A DNA stretch of 64,000 nt from JBLIRR01 sp049472395 (GCA_049472395.1 JBLIRR010000032.1:9353-73352); one strand, 5' to 3'. Positions 1 through 8,842 are shown, counted from the stretch's first letter. Notes: a model not told the origin generated them from the letters alone. Translations and numbers: made by a program.

Positions 1-420
1 TAAAACCATCACTTTTTTATGAGAGCTGTATTTTTCTATCAAAGAGCGGGGAAGCCATACAAGGGAAAAGAGCAATCCGCCGAAAAAACTCGCTGCGCTA
101 TGAAGAAATATAATTTTATTTTGTGTGAGCGCGACTGCATGAAATCCATTGAGAATGCCCATGGTAATTAAGCCTAGAGCAACGAAGAAAAAGTGCGGGT
201 TATTTTCTTCCTTATCTTTTTGAAGAAGGACGAGCGCCATCAGAAGAGCTGACATTACTCCGAATATTTCCAAGGCAGAATGTAATTGCTCATATTTCAT
301 ATACAAATGTAAATCAAGAAAATGCAAAGAGAAATAGAATAAGATTACTCCACACCCAGTGATGGCCATGGTCATTATAAAACGGATGGCCTTATTTTCC
401 TTTGTGCTTCTTAGTTTCAT
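1..420 (-). CDS. Membrane sensor protein, N-terminal part (runs off the window)
   Basis: The reading frame opens at an ATG at 418-420 and stays open for 140 codons to base 1, so the C-terminus lies outside the window. The visible part is almost wholly membrane: hydrophobic segments near residues 13-34, 47-65, 75-95 and 100-122. The last two carry GILNGFHAV and LHSAASFFGG followed by LVWLP, a pattern I associate with MASE3-like membrane sensor regions that precede PAS, histidine kinase or GGDEF domains. The signalling output is therefore likely but not seen. No strong ribosome binding site precedes the ATG. It could instead be an uncharacterised integral membrane protein. Confidence 0.6.
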   Translation of the reverse strand, partial: MKLRSTKENKAIRFIMTMAITGCGVILFYFSLHFLDLHLYMKYEQLHSALEIFGVMSALLMALVLLQKDKEENNPHFFFVALGLITMGILNGFHAVALTQNKIIFLHSAASFFGGLLFSLVWLPRSLIEKYSSHKKVMVL

Positions 421-572
421 TGTAACTACATATGTCTCATGATTACACTGCGGGGATGGTAGGAAACAGATGATATATAATAGACATCAGATACATTCCG
501 TAAAAGTAATATAAAGAATACTATACGACTTCACTACATTATATGAAATGTATATGTTTGTCAAATACTGCT

Positions 573-651
573 CTTTGTTTCCAGCAATTCTGATTTTGGG
601 TACATAACATAAGGAATTTAATAGTCAAAATGAGAATTGCTGCTTTGTTTC
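573..651. mobile_element. MITE-like element with perfect 9-bp target duplication (copy 1)
   Basis: The 61-bp element occupies 582-642. Its ends, CAGCAATTCTGATTTTG (582-598) and CAAAATGAGAATTGCTG (626-642), are inverted repeats matching at 16 of 17 positions. It is flanked on both sides by CTTTGTTTC (573-581 and 643-651), a perfect 9-bp direct repeat of the kind made by transposon insertion. Read on the minus strand, its interior aligns closely with the copy at 30077-30142 apart from a 5-base gap. It encodes nothing, so it must have been moved by a transposase in trans. The sequence it interrupted resembles the inner arm of the composite element at 11563-11810. Confidence 0.85.
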
Positions 652-704
652 GCTCAATGCTCAACAAAAAGCTACAATAGAAGCGAAGCTTCAAAGCACT
701 ATGC

Positions 705-958
705 TCAGGTTACCGGAGCAAAAAGAGAGGCTAATGCCTTTCTGAGCGGTAAGGGTGCAAAACCCAATGCTTTGGCCTTGCCAATATTAAGAGACACATC
801 AGGAGGCCGTGATGCCGGCATGGAAAGATCTTGGGATCTGCATGGTATGAGCAGGGTCCTCCTCTTTGTAAGGCGGGTTTAATCCATGCATAGGCAGCCA
901 AGGAACAAATATGCCATCCGAGAAAACCACTGGCACCTGTCACCAAGAGACGTTTCAT
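705..958 (-). pseudogene. Decayed NAD-dependent epimerase/dehydratase (SDR) gene
   Basis: The minus-strand start at 956-958 encodes MKRLLVTGASGFLGWHIC, an intact Rossmann nucleotide-binding start with GxxGxxG, as in extended SDR enzymes such as dTDP-4-dehydrorhamnose reductase and sugar epimerases. Coherence is lost after about 20 residues. In another frame near 815-707 a typical C-terminus reappears, with PPDVSLNIGKAKALGF followed by PLRKAL, ending at a TGA at 705-707. An intact enzyme has about 280-300 residues and only about 85 codons remain, so the core has been deleted and the frame broken. It is probably not functional. The C-terminal match is my reading of the shifted frame. Confidence 0.65.
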
Positions 959-990
959 GAAGTGTAACTCCTGTTCAGTTTAAGATAAAG

Positions 991-1019
991 TTGACATTTC
1001 TTTTGAGAAATAATATTAT
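991..1019 (+). promoter_or_regulatory. Sigma-70-type promoter upstream of the small winged-helix gene
   Basis: TTGACA at 991-996 and TATTAT at 1014-1019 are separated by 17 bases: a perfect -35 box and a -10 box matching consensus at five of six positions. Transcription would start near 1026, leaving a leader of about 100 nt before the gene at 1130. Confidence 0.55.
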
Positions 1020-1129
1020 CATTTTATTTTTAATTAATGAAGGTCTTTATGAGGCTTTTCATTTATGGATACATAAACAGTCACGATGATAAATGTCTGG
1101 TCTCTAATGTTATAGGAGTGAGAGAATAA

Positions 1130-1390
1130 ATGGAGCAGCAAAAAGCGGATCTCATCATTCATTCAACCGGTTTGAGGATTTTGCGGCTTCTTCAGAGGGG
1201 GACAATGACCGCAGATGAAATTAAGAAGGCCCTTTCTGATATACCGCAGATTAATTTATTTCGCCATATTAATAGACTTGTCGAGAAAAAAATTCTCCTT
1301 ATTACGAGAGAAAGAAGTAATGATGGAAGTATAAAAAGAATATATAAAATATCAAGTGAAGCCTCTTCTCAGATTGAAAAATTTGAGTAA
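1130..1390 (+). CDS. Small winged-helix transcriptional regulator
   Basis: This 86-residue protein looks like a single winged helix-turn-helix DNA-binding domain of the ArsR/PadR-like type. MTADEIKKALSDIPQINLFRH fits helices 2 and 3 of the fold, and NDGSIKRIYKIS fits the beta wing. I recall related regulators of about 170-180 residues with an extra C-terminal domain, so this may be a trimmed version or a stand-alone domain. GGAG lies shortly before the ATG, and a good promoter is at 991-1019. The gene stands alone: a decayed SDR gene lies upstream and mgtC converges from downstream. The target is unknown. Confidence 0.65.
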   Translation: MEQQKADLIIHSTGLRILRLLQRGTMTADEIKKALSDIPQINLFRHINRLVEKKILLITRERSNDGSIKRIYKISSEASSQIEKFE

Positions 1391-1432
1391 ATTGTACACT
1401 TTGCACGTGGGATCTCTGACCAATTGTAAGGA

Positions 1433-2095
1433 TTATACATGATCCCACATAATTCGTTTTAAATCCATGTTCTCTTGCTCTAATATATCAATTATTTCAT
1501 GGGCAAGCTTATCAGTTATTCCTCGGTGAAAGAGCCGAATATGGAGCTTTGTAGTTAAAATACCCGTTTCATAATTCTTGTCTTGATCAAAATATATGAT
1601 CTCGAGATTTTTTTCCTTTACCCTTGTGACTATCTTGGATAAATCACTCTGAATGCCAGTCTCGATTGTTAATATTCTGTATGTGTCCCTTTTGTACCAT
1701 GTTTCAAAGTGATTGAGCAATGTTAATGTTATAAGGGACAAAATTGTCGTAAAAACAGCAATCAGATACTTGCCTGTTCCACAGGCTAATCCAATGCTGG
1801 CGCTTATCCAAAGACATGCAGCAGTTGTAAGTCCTCTAATGGTCAGGCCAGATTTAATAATAGCTCCAGCTCCCACAAATCCGATACCACTTACCACTTG
1901 AGCGGCAATTCTTCCCGGATCTCCTATTGTTCCCGCAACGTGCTCCGAAATAATCATAAAAAGAGCCGATCCCATACACACCAGAATATGGGTCCTCAGT
2001 CCTGCTGCTCTGCCGTGCACATCGCGTTCAAAACCAATAGAACCACCTAAGAGGGCCGATAATATTAATCGTAATAAAATAAATGTGTTTATCAT
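1433..2095 (-). CDS. MgtC/SapB family membrane protein
   Basis: The 220-residue protein has the MgtC signature at its N-terminus: LLGGSIGFERDVHGRAAGLR followed by THILVCMGSALFM, then GIGFVGAGAIIK and GLTTAACLW in further membrane segments. The first 135 residues form four or five transmembrane helices. The rest is a soluble, ACT-like C-terminal domain, as in the longer MgtC proteins. MgtC proteins have been linked to growth in low magnesium and to inhibition of F-type ATP synthase; which role applies here cannot be told. The gene is monocistronic and convergent with the winged-helix gene. A TTGACT/TATACT pair lies just before the ATG but its 19-base spacing is poor. Confidence 0.9.
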   Translation of the reverse strand: MINTFILLRLILSALLGGSIGFERDVHGRAAGLRTHILVCMGSALFMIISEHVAGTIGDPGRIAAQVVSGIGFVGAGAIIKSGLTIRGLTTAACLWISASIGLACGTGKYLIAVFTTILSLITLTLLNHFETWYKRDTYRILTIETGIQSDLSKIVTRVKEKNLEIIYFDQDKNYETGILTTKLHIRLFHRGITDKLAHEIIDILEQENMDLKRIMWDHV

Positions 2096-2185
2096 AGTAG
2101 TATAGTAGCTTTTTTTATTTATTAGTCAAGATCTAACTCTCTATACGTATCGGTTTCTTTTTCAAAAAAAATAATAAACATGTTA

Positions 2186-2734
2186 TCAGTATTCTATCCC
2201 AATACGCGCAGGGATGCCCAGATCAAAAGGATGTTTAATTTTTTTCATCTCAGTCACTAAATCAGCTTTCTTGATTATTTCAGGAAGGGCATTCCTGCCG
2301 GTAAGGATAAGCTCCAGTGACCTTGGCTTATTTTTCATAAGGTTGACAACATCATCAATCCTTAATAATCCCTCCTGTATACTATTGTTTATCTCATCAA
2401 GTATGACAAGATCATACGTATGCTCCAGGATAGCCTTCTTCGCTATGGTAAACAATTCATCTACTGAGGATTGAAGAGTATCGGGATGAGAGTGCGGATT
2501 ATGGGAAAAGAAAGGATGCCGTTGTTTTAGACGAATAATCGTGAGATAAGGGGCGAGCATTGGAGCGCTTTTTAATTCTCCGGAGGTGTCATCCTTATGT
2601 TTTAAAAATTGGGCCATTAAACATTTAAGGCCATATCCTGAGGCCCGCAATGCCTGCCCCAGTGCAGCGGTGGTTTTCCCTTTGCCATCGCCGGTATATA
2701 CATGCACAAGACCGTTGGTGATTATACTATTCAT
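2186..2734 (-). CDS. cobO: Corrinoid (cob(I)alamin) adenosyltransferase, CobO/BtuR type
   Basis: The 182-residue protein transfers the adenosyl group of ATP to the cobalt of corrinoids, making adenosylcobalamin. The family P-loop GDGKGKTTAALGQALRASG lies at residues 15-33, followed by the family segments MAQFLK, LVILDEINNSI (Walker B-like) and ELILTGRNALPEI. Length and motif order match CobO/BtuR enzymes. The gene follows the MutS-like gene by 34 bases on the same strand, so the two may be co-transcribed. Corrinoid use is supported elsewhere in the window by a RACo-type activator (39485-41398) and possibly by the TonB receptor (45111-47012). No cobalamin riboswitch is seen upstream. Confidence 0.92.
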   Translation of the reverse strand: MNSIITNGLVHVYTGDGKGKTTAALGQALRASGYGLKCLMAQFLKHKDDTSGELKSAPMLAPYLTIIRLKQRHPFFSHNPHSHPDTLQSSVDELFTIAKKAILEHTYDLVILDEINNSIQEGLLRIDDVVNLMKNKPRSLELILTGRNALPEIIKKADLVTEMKKIKHPFDLGIPARIGIEY

Positions 2735-2768
2735 CGAATTTCTTCCTTCTAAATTTTAACACTTTTTA

Positions 2769-4616
2769 TTATTCTGAAATTGGTCCAGATTCTGTCCCAG
2801 GAACAGGCAGTCCTTCAATTTCCAAAATCTTAAGAGCATTTGTAGTCGGACACACACCAGGCCGAAGCTGATAATCAAATTTCATGTACTTATTTTCGAT
2901 ACTTTCCTGAAAATGATAGTTTATTATCTTCTCTTTTTCCAACTGGCTCACTTTGGTAATTTCTAAATCATGCGTGGTGACCAACCCTAAAAGATTATTT
3001 TGAGTCAGTTTCAAAAGATAATAACTACCTCCGATAACCCGCTCCCGATTATTGGTCCCTTTAAAGATTTCGTCGATCAAAACCAACAAGGGAGGGTGGC
3101 TCCAATCTTCAGCCGCATTGAGAATCGCTTTAAGTCGTTTTACTTCTGCATAAAAATAAGAAAGCCCTTCAGATACTGAATCATCTACTCGAAGGCATCC
3201 GAAGATTCGAAACCAAGATGATCGCAAAGAAGAGGCGCATACGAAACCTCCTGCGTGCGCCAGACAAAGATTGATCCCAATAGTTTTCAAGAAGGTGCTT
3301 TTACCTGACATATTCGATCCGGTAATAAGGGCGAGAGATCCCAGGCCTTTTAATTCGAAATTATTGGTTTTACGCTTTTCTTTAGGTAGTGCGGGATGCC
3401 CAAGGCTTTCTGCGCTAAAAAACACCTCATGTTTTTCCTGATCCATTTTTAAATAAGGAATGATAAAGTCTGGATTATTGCACCCAAAATTTGCCAGAGC
3501 CGAAATTGCTTCTATCTCTCCCAAAGTATCTAACCAAAGAGGAATCTCCGTAAGCATCTGCCGACGCAGTTTCTCCCAGCGGCACACAAAGAAAAAATCC
3601 CATGGAAAAAGCAAATTTATTCCAAAATGAATAAGCGTATTTGCTTGAATACTGAGAGCATCGCATATCCTGGAAGCTCTTTTCAAATAAGAAAAAGGAT
3701 CATTCTCTGCACTCCTTAATGGAGCACATTGTTGTGCTAACGCAGGATGTTCCCCTGATCTTTTTTTCAGATGAAAAAAGATCGCTTTTAATTTCTTGAA
3801 TTCTGTCAGCAAAGAAGCGGAACGGGTGAATATGGGTGCCAACAAGGGCAAGGAAAACAAAAATATCAAAAAATAGACCAAATATGAGATACCCCACAAG
3901 AGTGGGGGCAAGGAAAACCGATACCAACCTATACACAATAAAACCGTGCTCAGCCAAAAAATGATTTCAACTTTTAGAAGCCGTGGAAACCAGTGAGAAG
4001 TAGGATTTCGTAAACGTGTCATGAGCTTTTCTCCGTTAATCTCATCCTCTGATATACATAGAGCCTCTAAGGTGAGTTTATCTCTGAGGAGTATTCGCTC
4101 TTTCAGCACTTGGACCAATCGCTGACGTTTTTTGAGCTTTTTTAAATCTGCTTCAGGGTAAAGCAACCAATCCATTAAAAATGCTTTTCCTTGGGACGAG
4201 ATAGTGGTATCTAAAAGTTGTAATAACGAATATTTACCGATGATATCCAAATCCCGCGCATAGGGGTGGTGGGGTGCAACATGATACTCTTTATAAGGAA
4301 TTTTATCCCACTCTAATGTTATTCTCGCAAGATTGATTTCTTTTATTTTTTTCCACAGGCGTATACGCAGAAGATTTTGTTTCAGTTGTTCGTGCCGGAT
4401 GACAACTAAAATATATGTGCATAAAAAGATAAAGATCAAGCCATACCATACAGATCGGAGTAAGGATTGAAATGATGCAATCAAAATAAATAGCACAGTA
4501 AGGCCAAAGAGTATGAATCGCCATTTTCCCAGTTCACGGTGTACAATCTCTGCCCCCTTGAGCTTTTGATTAATCCGCCGGATTAGCCGTATCGATGAAG
4601 CACATTTATCATTCAC
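2769..4616 (-). CDS. Membrane-associated MutS-family ATPase
   Basis: The 615-residue protein carries the MutS core (lever) and ATPase domains but lacks the N-terminal mismatch-recognition domain. Walker A is GSNMSGKSTFLKTIGIN near residue 435, Walker B is LVLIDEIFKGTNNRER, and the switch segment VTTHDLEI follows. Two hydrophobic blocks, near residues 29-75 and 215-265, predict membrane anchoring, which canonical MutS lacks. Such MutS-related membrane ATPases occur in several phyla, and I know of no established role in mismatch repair. Its start overlaps the end of the AMIN-SPOR gene by 8 bases, suggesting translational coupling with an envelope protein. cobO follows on the same strand. Confidence 0.85.
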   Translation of the reverse strand: MNDKCASSIRLIRRINQKLKGAEIVHRELGKWRFILFGLTVLFILIASFQSLLRSVWYGLIFIFLCTYILVVIRHEQLKQNLLRIRLWKKIKEINLARITLEWDKIPYKEYHVAPHHPYARDLDIIGKYSLLQLLDTTISSQGKAFLMDWLLYPEADLKKLKKRQRLVQVLKERILLRDKLTLEALCISEDEINGEKLMTRLRNPTSHWFPRLLKVEIIFWLSTVLLCIGWYRFSLPPLLWGISYLVYFLIFLFSLPLLAPIFTRSASLLTEFKKLKAIFFHLKKRSGEHPALAQQCAPLRSAENDPFSYLKRASRICDALSIQANTLIHFGINLLFPWDFFFVCRWEKLRRQMLTEIPLWLDTLGEIEAISALANFGCNNPDFIIPYLKMDQEKHEVFFSAESLGHPALPKEKRKTNNFELKGLGSLALITGSNMSGKSTFLKTIGINLCLAHAGGFVCASSLRSSWFRIFGCLRVDDSVSEGLSYFYAEVKRLKAILNAAEDWSHPPLLVLIDEIFKGTNNRERVIGGSYYLLKLTQNNLLGLVTTHDLEITKVSQLEKEKIINYHFQESIENKYMKFDYQLRPGVCPTTNALKILEIEGLPVPGTESGPISE

Positions 4617-5505
4617 TATTCATATTTTTCTTATCAGGTATAATATCTAAATCTTTTATAGAGATAAGTTGAGGCACCACTTCCATCTTATGCTCTACTC
4701 TTCGGGGCATATGATACTCTATTAATCCTTTTTGCTTTAATTCAGCTCCTACTTTTCGGGCCTCATACTTATTGTCAAACGCTCCGACATAAACCCTAAA
4801 TCTGGTTTCCCTGGAAATTTTCTTTTCATGGAGAAATGAATTGAAACCATATTTTCGAAGCTCATAGACTTTTTTTTCAGCCTGATGCTTATCAAGATAT
4901 GAGGCAATATATAATATAAAATTCCCAGGAGAGATTTCAGCAAGGGGCTCTCTCTGGTTTACCCGGGGAGATGGTTCCCTCCCTCTGCTGTCAGGGGAAT
5001 GGATTCGTTCAGAGGCCGCTTGAGGAGGTATATCGGGCATATGTCCCAGGTATACGACTATCTGGTTATCCTCGGAAATGACCCGGTAAGAGAGGCCGGC
5101 ATCGGGTATCAGGTCAAAGACCATCCGTATATAATGGCCTTCAGTATAGCTCCATCTGATCCCCTTGACCAGCTGGCTTTTTAGGTTCATTTTCCCTCTT
5201 TTCCTATAAGCCTGGATATGAAAAATATCAAGTACCAGACGAGCAGGATTAGATAGAGGAAACACATTGTAATCGCTCGCTTTTCCATCTGTCAGAATAG
5301 AAACCTTAACCCCTTGAGCAGATACTTTTGGTTTAATAGCAATGATCTGCTCTGCCTGGCGTACTCCCTGATTCTCGGAGTTTCGCCTCGCACTAGTGTC
5401 AGTTGTGAAAGGAGACGTTGTCGCAATACAAGGGAGGTGTATGAAATATATAAAAAAAGATATAAAAAAAACGCAGATTATAGAGTGATGATCTCTCAGA
5501 TTCAT
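4609..5505 (-). CDS. AMIN and SPOR domain envelope protein
   Basis: The 298-residue protein starts with an N-terminal hydrophobic segment (about residues 8-28) likely to be a signal peptide. An AMIN-type beta domain follows at about residues 50-155, with KVSILTDGKASDYNVFPL, ARLVLDIF and DNQIVVYLG. A SPOR domain lies at about 200-275, with FILYIASYLDKHQAEKKVYE and RVYVGAFDNKYEARKVGAEL. AMIN domains target proteins to the periplasm or peptidoglycan, and SPOR domains bind denuded glycan at division sites, so a role in cell-wall remodelling or division is inferred. No amidase domain is fused. It is the first gene of a minus-strand pair and overlaps the MutS-like gene by 8 bases. Confidence 0.85.
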   Translation of the reverse strand: MNLRDHHSIICVFFISFFIYFIHLPCIATTSPFTTDTSARRNSENQGVRQAEQIIAIKPKVSAQGVKVSILTDGKASDYNVFPLSNPARLVLDIFHIQAYRKRGKMNLKSQLVKGIRWSYTEGHYIRMVFDLIPDAGLSYRVISEDNQIVVYLGHMPDIPPQAASERIHSPDSRGREPSPRVNQREPLAEISPGNFILYIASYLDKHQAEKKVYELRKYGFNSFLHEKKISRETRFRVYVGAFDNKYEARKVGAELKQKGLIEYHMPRRVEHKMEVVPQLISIKDLDIIPDKKNMNSE

Positions 5506-5675
5506 AACTTAACCTTTACGGATTTTATATCCCCGACCCGCACACTACAGTGCTCATTCATATCATAGCCTTTCTTTTCATAAAGCGCAATAGTATCCAG
5601 TGAAAAGTATACATTGAAAAAGATCAGCCAGTGGTATATATTTATATATCTAAGGGCATGAAAAATCTACCAGAG

Positions 5676-5756
5676 CAACAATTCTCGTGTGGAGTACATA
5701 TCATGTGGCCAGGGGGCTTTGCTCCAAGCGCACAACGGTCAAAACGAGAATTGGTG
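5676..5756. mobile_element. MITE-like element, diverged copy (copy 2)
   Basis: Inverted ends CAACAATTCTCGTGTGGAG and, on the opposite strand, CACCAATTCTCGTTTTGAC bound an 81-bp stretch upstream of queD. On the minus strand the interior contains GACCGTTGTG and GCCACATGATATGTAC, which resemble the copies at 26058-26112, 54704-54773 and 30077-30142. The flanking 9-mers CTACCAGAG and CTCCTATCG match at only 5 of 9 positions, so this looks like an older insertion. Confidence 0.6.
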
Positions 5757-5840
5757 CTCCTATCGTTTCATTAACAATGTGATCCAAATGCGTATGTTTT
5801 TGTTTGAAGAAGAACAATTACGTTGCGGGGAGATAAGGAT

Positions 5841-6209
5841 ATGTATCAGTTAGTGGTAAAAGACAAATTTGCGGCAGCCCACCAATTAAGACATTATGAA
5901 GGCAAATGTGAAAATCTTCATGGTCATAATTTTCAGGTTCACCTCATGGTAGAAGCAGAACGGGTAAATTCGACCGGAATGGCTATTGATTTTAAAATTT
6001 TAAAAGCAGTCCTTCATGAAATACTGAATGAGTTAGATCACCATTTTCTCAATGAACACTCTGCATTTATCAAAGAGAATCCCTCTTCGGAGAATCTGGC
6101 GCGCTATATATTTCACAAGGCACAAGAAAAAATCAATAATGAGGAGGTAAAGGTTGGGTGGGTAAGGGTGTATGAGTCTGACGAGGCGTATGCTCAGTTT
6201 TTTGAATAA
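5841..6209 (+). CDS. queD: 6-carboxy-5,6,7,8-tetrahydropterin synthase (QueD/PTPS family)
   Basis: The 122-residue enzyme belongs to the 6-pyruvoyl-tetrahydropterin synthase fold. In bacteria QueD converts 7,8-dihydroneopterin triphosphate to 6-carboxytetrahydropterin on the way to preQ0 and queuosine. Zinc ligands H14, H27 and H29 and the catalytic cysteine C23 are visible in AAAHQLRHYEGKCENLHGHN. LDHHFLN and VYESDEAYA supply the later conserved histidine and glutamate. I chose the ATG at 5841 because GGGGAGATAAGG lies just upstream; an in-frame TTG at 5823 has no comparable site. No other queuosine genes are near, so a different PTPS activity cannot be excluded. Confidence 0.88.
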   Translation: MYQLVVKDKFAAAHQLRHYEGKCENLHGHNFQVHLMVEAERVNSTGMAIDFKILKAVLHEILNELDHHFLNEHSAFIKENPSSENLARYIFHKAQEKINNEEVKVGWVRVYESDEAYAQFFE

Positions 6210-6318
6210 TAAGAAAAATATTTCATTTGCTTTACAATGGGCGTAGATTATGTTAATTTAATGAGGTAATTTGGTGATAAACATTTTTTAATTTTATAAA
6301 GAAAGGGGATGGAAATTA

Positions 6319-6588
6319 ATGCCTGCAGCAAAGGAAAAAAAACAAGAATTAATAAAAGAATATGCATTGCATGATAATGATACAGGGTCTCCTGAGGTGC
6401 AAATTGCGCTGCTCAGTGAGAGAATAAAATATCTTACGGAACATTTTAAGGTTCATAAAAAGGATCATCACTCGCGAAGAGGATTATTAATCTTGGTCGG
6501 TCAGAGGAGAAGATTGCTTAATTATTTGATCAAGAAAGACATTAAACGATACAGGACTATTATTAATCGTCTGGGTATTAGAAAATAG
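6319..6588 (+). CDS. rpsO: Ribosomal protein S15
   Basis: The 89-residue protein is full length for S15, a primary 16S rRNA-binding protein of the 30S platform. GSPEVQIALLSERIKYLTEH and KKDHHSRRGLLILVGQRRRL are the conserved rRNA-contacting segments. AAAGGGGAT stands 6-10 bases before the ATG. It is followed 28 bases later by pnp, the widely conserved rpsO-pnp pair, in which S15 commonly represses its own translation and PNPase controls its own mRNA. Confidence 0.97.
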   Translation: MPAAKEKKQELIKEYALHDNDTGSPEVQIALLSERIKYLTEHFKVHKKDHHSRRGLLILVGQRRRLLNYLIKKDIKRYRTIINRLGIRK

Positions 6589-6616
6589 AGACAGTAATAA
6601 CGGAGGCATATTTCGG

Positions 6617-8842
6617 ATGGTAGAAATTGTTGAGACAGTAGTTGATGGCAATACGTTAAAAATAACGACAGGTTTAATGGCCAAACAAGCGGATGGGGCT
6701 GTGATGGTTCAATATGGTGATAGTGTAGTGTTAACGACGGTTATGTCAGCAAAGGAAGCAAAAAAAGGGTCCAATTTTTTCCCCTTGACGGTCGATTACA
6801 TTGAAAAGTCTTACGCAGCAGGTAAAATACCAGGTGGTTTTTTCAAACGCGAGGGAAGACCAGGAGAGAAGGAAATTCTCACAGACAGGATCATCGATCG
6901 CCCGATCAGGCCTCTGTTCCCTGAGGGTTATACGAATGAAACCCAGATTGTTGCGGTGGTATTATCAGCAGATCAGGAAAATGATCCTGACATTTTAGCT
7001 CTCATCGGGGCATCAGCTGCGCTAACAATTTCTGATATTCCATTCTTAGGGCCCGTGGGGGCCGTTCGTGTGGGGCTCATCGACGACAGTTTCATAGTCA
7101 ACCCCACATATGCCGAATTGGAAAACAGTAAGATTAATATTGTGGTGGCAGGAACACGCGAGGCAGTGACCATGGTTGAAGGAGCAGGAAATGAGGTGTC
7201 AGAAGAGACAATGCTCGATGCTATCCTTTTTGCGCATCGTCATATCCAGGTAATCATAGACATTCAACGCACGCTGCAGGATAGGGTAGGGAAGGAAAAG
7301 AGAAAAGTCGTCCCCCCTGAGGAGCTCGATGAAGCCATAAAGGACAAAGTAAGGGAATTTGCCACGCCACTTCTTTATGATGCCCTGGTTGTGCCAGGAA
7401 AATTGGATCGCAGTGAGCGAGTAAATGAGGTCTGTCAAAGGGTACTGGATGAAATAGTATGTGTAGAAGAGGATGATGAGAAGACAATGCTCCTTGTTGA
7501 TGAGCATTTAGAAGGAATTATTAAATATTGTACACGCGATATAATTATTAATCAGAGAAAGAGACTCGATGGCAGGGGGTGGGATGAGATCAGGCCCATC
7601 GAGTGCCACGTGGGTATTTTGCCGCGCACTCACGGTTCTGCCTTATTTACACGGGGTGAAACGCAAGCCCTTGCTATTATTACACTTGGCACCTCGGTTG
7701 ATGAGAAAAAGATTGATGATCTTGAGGGGGAACGCTATAAACGATTTATGCTTCATTATAATTTCCCCCCCTTTAGTGTGGGAGAAGTAAAACCTCTTCG
7801 TTCCCCGGGCCGCCGAGAAATTGGGCATGGGGCATTAGCAGAGCGCTCCCTGAGCGCCGTTATCCCCGCTGCAGAAGAGTTCCCCTATACCATTCGCATC
7901 GTATCAGATATAATGGAATCAAACGGCTCAAGTTCCATGGCTACTGTGTGCGGGGGCACACTCTCGCTTATGGACGCAGGAGTCCCGATTAAGGAGCCTG
8001 TTGCGGGTATTGCGATGGGGCTCATTAAAGAGGGGGACGAAGTTGCTGTGTTGAGCGATATTATGGGGATGGAGGACCATTATGGTGATATGGATTTTAA
8101 AGTGGCAGGGACGCGAAAAGGGATAACCGCCTTTCAGATGGATGTAAAGATTGAAGGTGTCTCGGAAGATATTATGCGTAAAGCCCTCGAACAGGCCAAA
8201 GAAGGAAGGCATTTCATTCTGGATAAAATGACGGCGGCCCTGGCCGAGCCACGGGATAAAATTTCTCAATATGCTCCTAAAATATTATTTGTGCAGGTTG
8301 CAAAAGATAAGGTAGGAAGGGTCATCGGGCCGGGGGGCAAGACCATAAGGGGAATTATCGAACAGACAGAGGTGAAGATAGACATTGATGATGAGGGAAA
8401 GGTGTGTATTACGTCATCCAATGAGGAGAATAATAGAAAGGCTCAGGATATGATCCTTGCTCTGGTCGCTGAAGCAGAAGTGGGGGGCATTTATGAGGGA
8501 GAAGTAAAGCGGATCTGTGAGTTTGGCGCATTCGTAGAGATTCTGCCCGGACAAGACGGGCTGCTTCACAAATCACAGATAAGCAATCACTATTTCAAGC
8601 GTATTGAGGATGAAATCAATGAAGGAGATAAGATTAAGGTCAAGGTCCTTGAGATTGACCGAGAGGGTAAGATTCGCCTGAGCAGAAAAGAATTGCTTCC
8701 TCCCTCAAGTTCTGACGATGATCGCCAAGGAAAACCTTATGAGAGTCGCCATAATGATTCTGATGGTAATCGGCGACCTAGAAGGTCCCATGAGGGTCAT
8801 CATGATTCAAGAAGTCGGAATAATAGGGGAAGGAGACGTTAA
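6617..8842 (+). CDS. pnp: Polyribonucleotide nucleotidyltransferase (PNPase)
   Basis: The 741-residue enzyme degrades RNA 3' to 5' by phosphorolysis. Domains are in the usual order: a first RNase PH domain (about 10-145, with GKIPGGFFKREGRPGEKEIL), an all-helical linker, a second, catalytic RNase PH domain (about 330-545, with FPPFSVGEVKPL and MESNGSSSMATVCGG), a KH domain (about 550-615, VIGPGGKTIRGI) and an S1 domain (about 625-690, YEGEVKRICEFGAFVEILPG). The last 45 residues are a charged, Arg/His/Asp-rich tail, as in PNPases whose tail recruits a degradosome partner; that partner is not evident here. It lies directly after rpsO, and the M16 peptidase gene starts 6 bases after its stop. 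Confidence 0.97.
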   Translation: MVEIVETVVDGNTLKITTGLMAKQADGAVMVQYGDSVVLTTVMSAKEAKKGSNFFPLTVDYIEKSYAAGKIPGGFFKREGRPGEKEILTDRIIDRPIRPLFPEGYTNETQIVAVVLSADQENDPDILALIGASAALTISDIPFLGPVGAVRVGLIDDSFIVNPTYAELENSKINIVVAGTREAVTMVEGAGNEVSEETMLDAILFAHRHIQVIIDIQRTLQDRVGKEKRKVVPPEELDEAIKDKVREFATPLLYDALVVPGKLDRSERVNEVCQRVLDEIVCVEEDDEKTMLLVDEHLEGIIKYCTRDIIINQRKRLDGRGWDEIRPIECHVGILPRTHGSALFTRGETQALAIITLGTSVDEKKIDDLEGERYKRFMLHYNFPPFSVGEVKPLRSPGRREIGHGALAERSLSAVIPAAEEFPYTIRIVSDIMESNGSSSMATVCGGTLSLMDAGVPIKEPVAGIAMGLIKEGDEVAVLSDIMGMEDHYGDMDFKVAGTRKGITAFQMDVKIEGVSEDIMRKALEQAKEGRHFILDKMTAALAEPRDKISQYAPKILFVQVAKDKVGRVIGPGGKTIRGIIEQTEVKIDIDDEGKVCITSSNEENNRKAQDMILALVAEAEVGGIYEGEVKRICEFGAFVEILPGQDGLLHKSQISNHYFKRIEDEINEGDKIKVKVLEIDREGKIRLSRKELLPPSSSDDDRQGKPYESRHNDSDGNRRPRRSHEGHHDSRSRNNRGRRR

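Noticed and set aside
1417..1448. Rho-independent terminator between the winged-helix gene and mgtC
   Set aside because: GTGGGATC and GATCCCAC form an 8-bp stem with a 16-base loop, but no T-run follows on either strand and one arm lies inside the mgtC coding end.
5700..5840. preQ1 riboswitch upstream of queD
   Set aside because: The region is occupied by a MITE-like copy, and no preQ1 aptamer pattern (hairpin followed by an A-rich tail near the ribosome binding site) could be seen.
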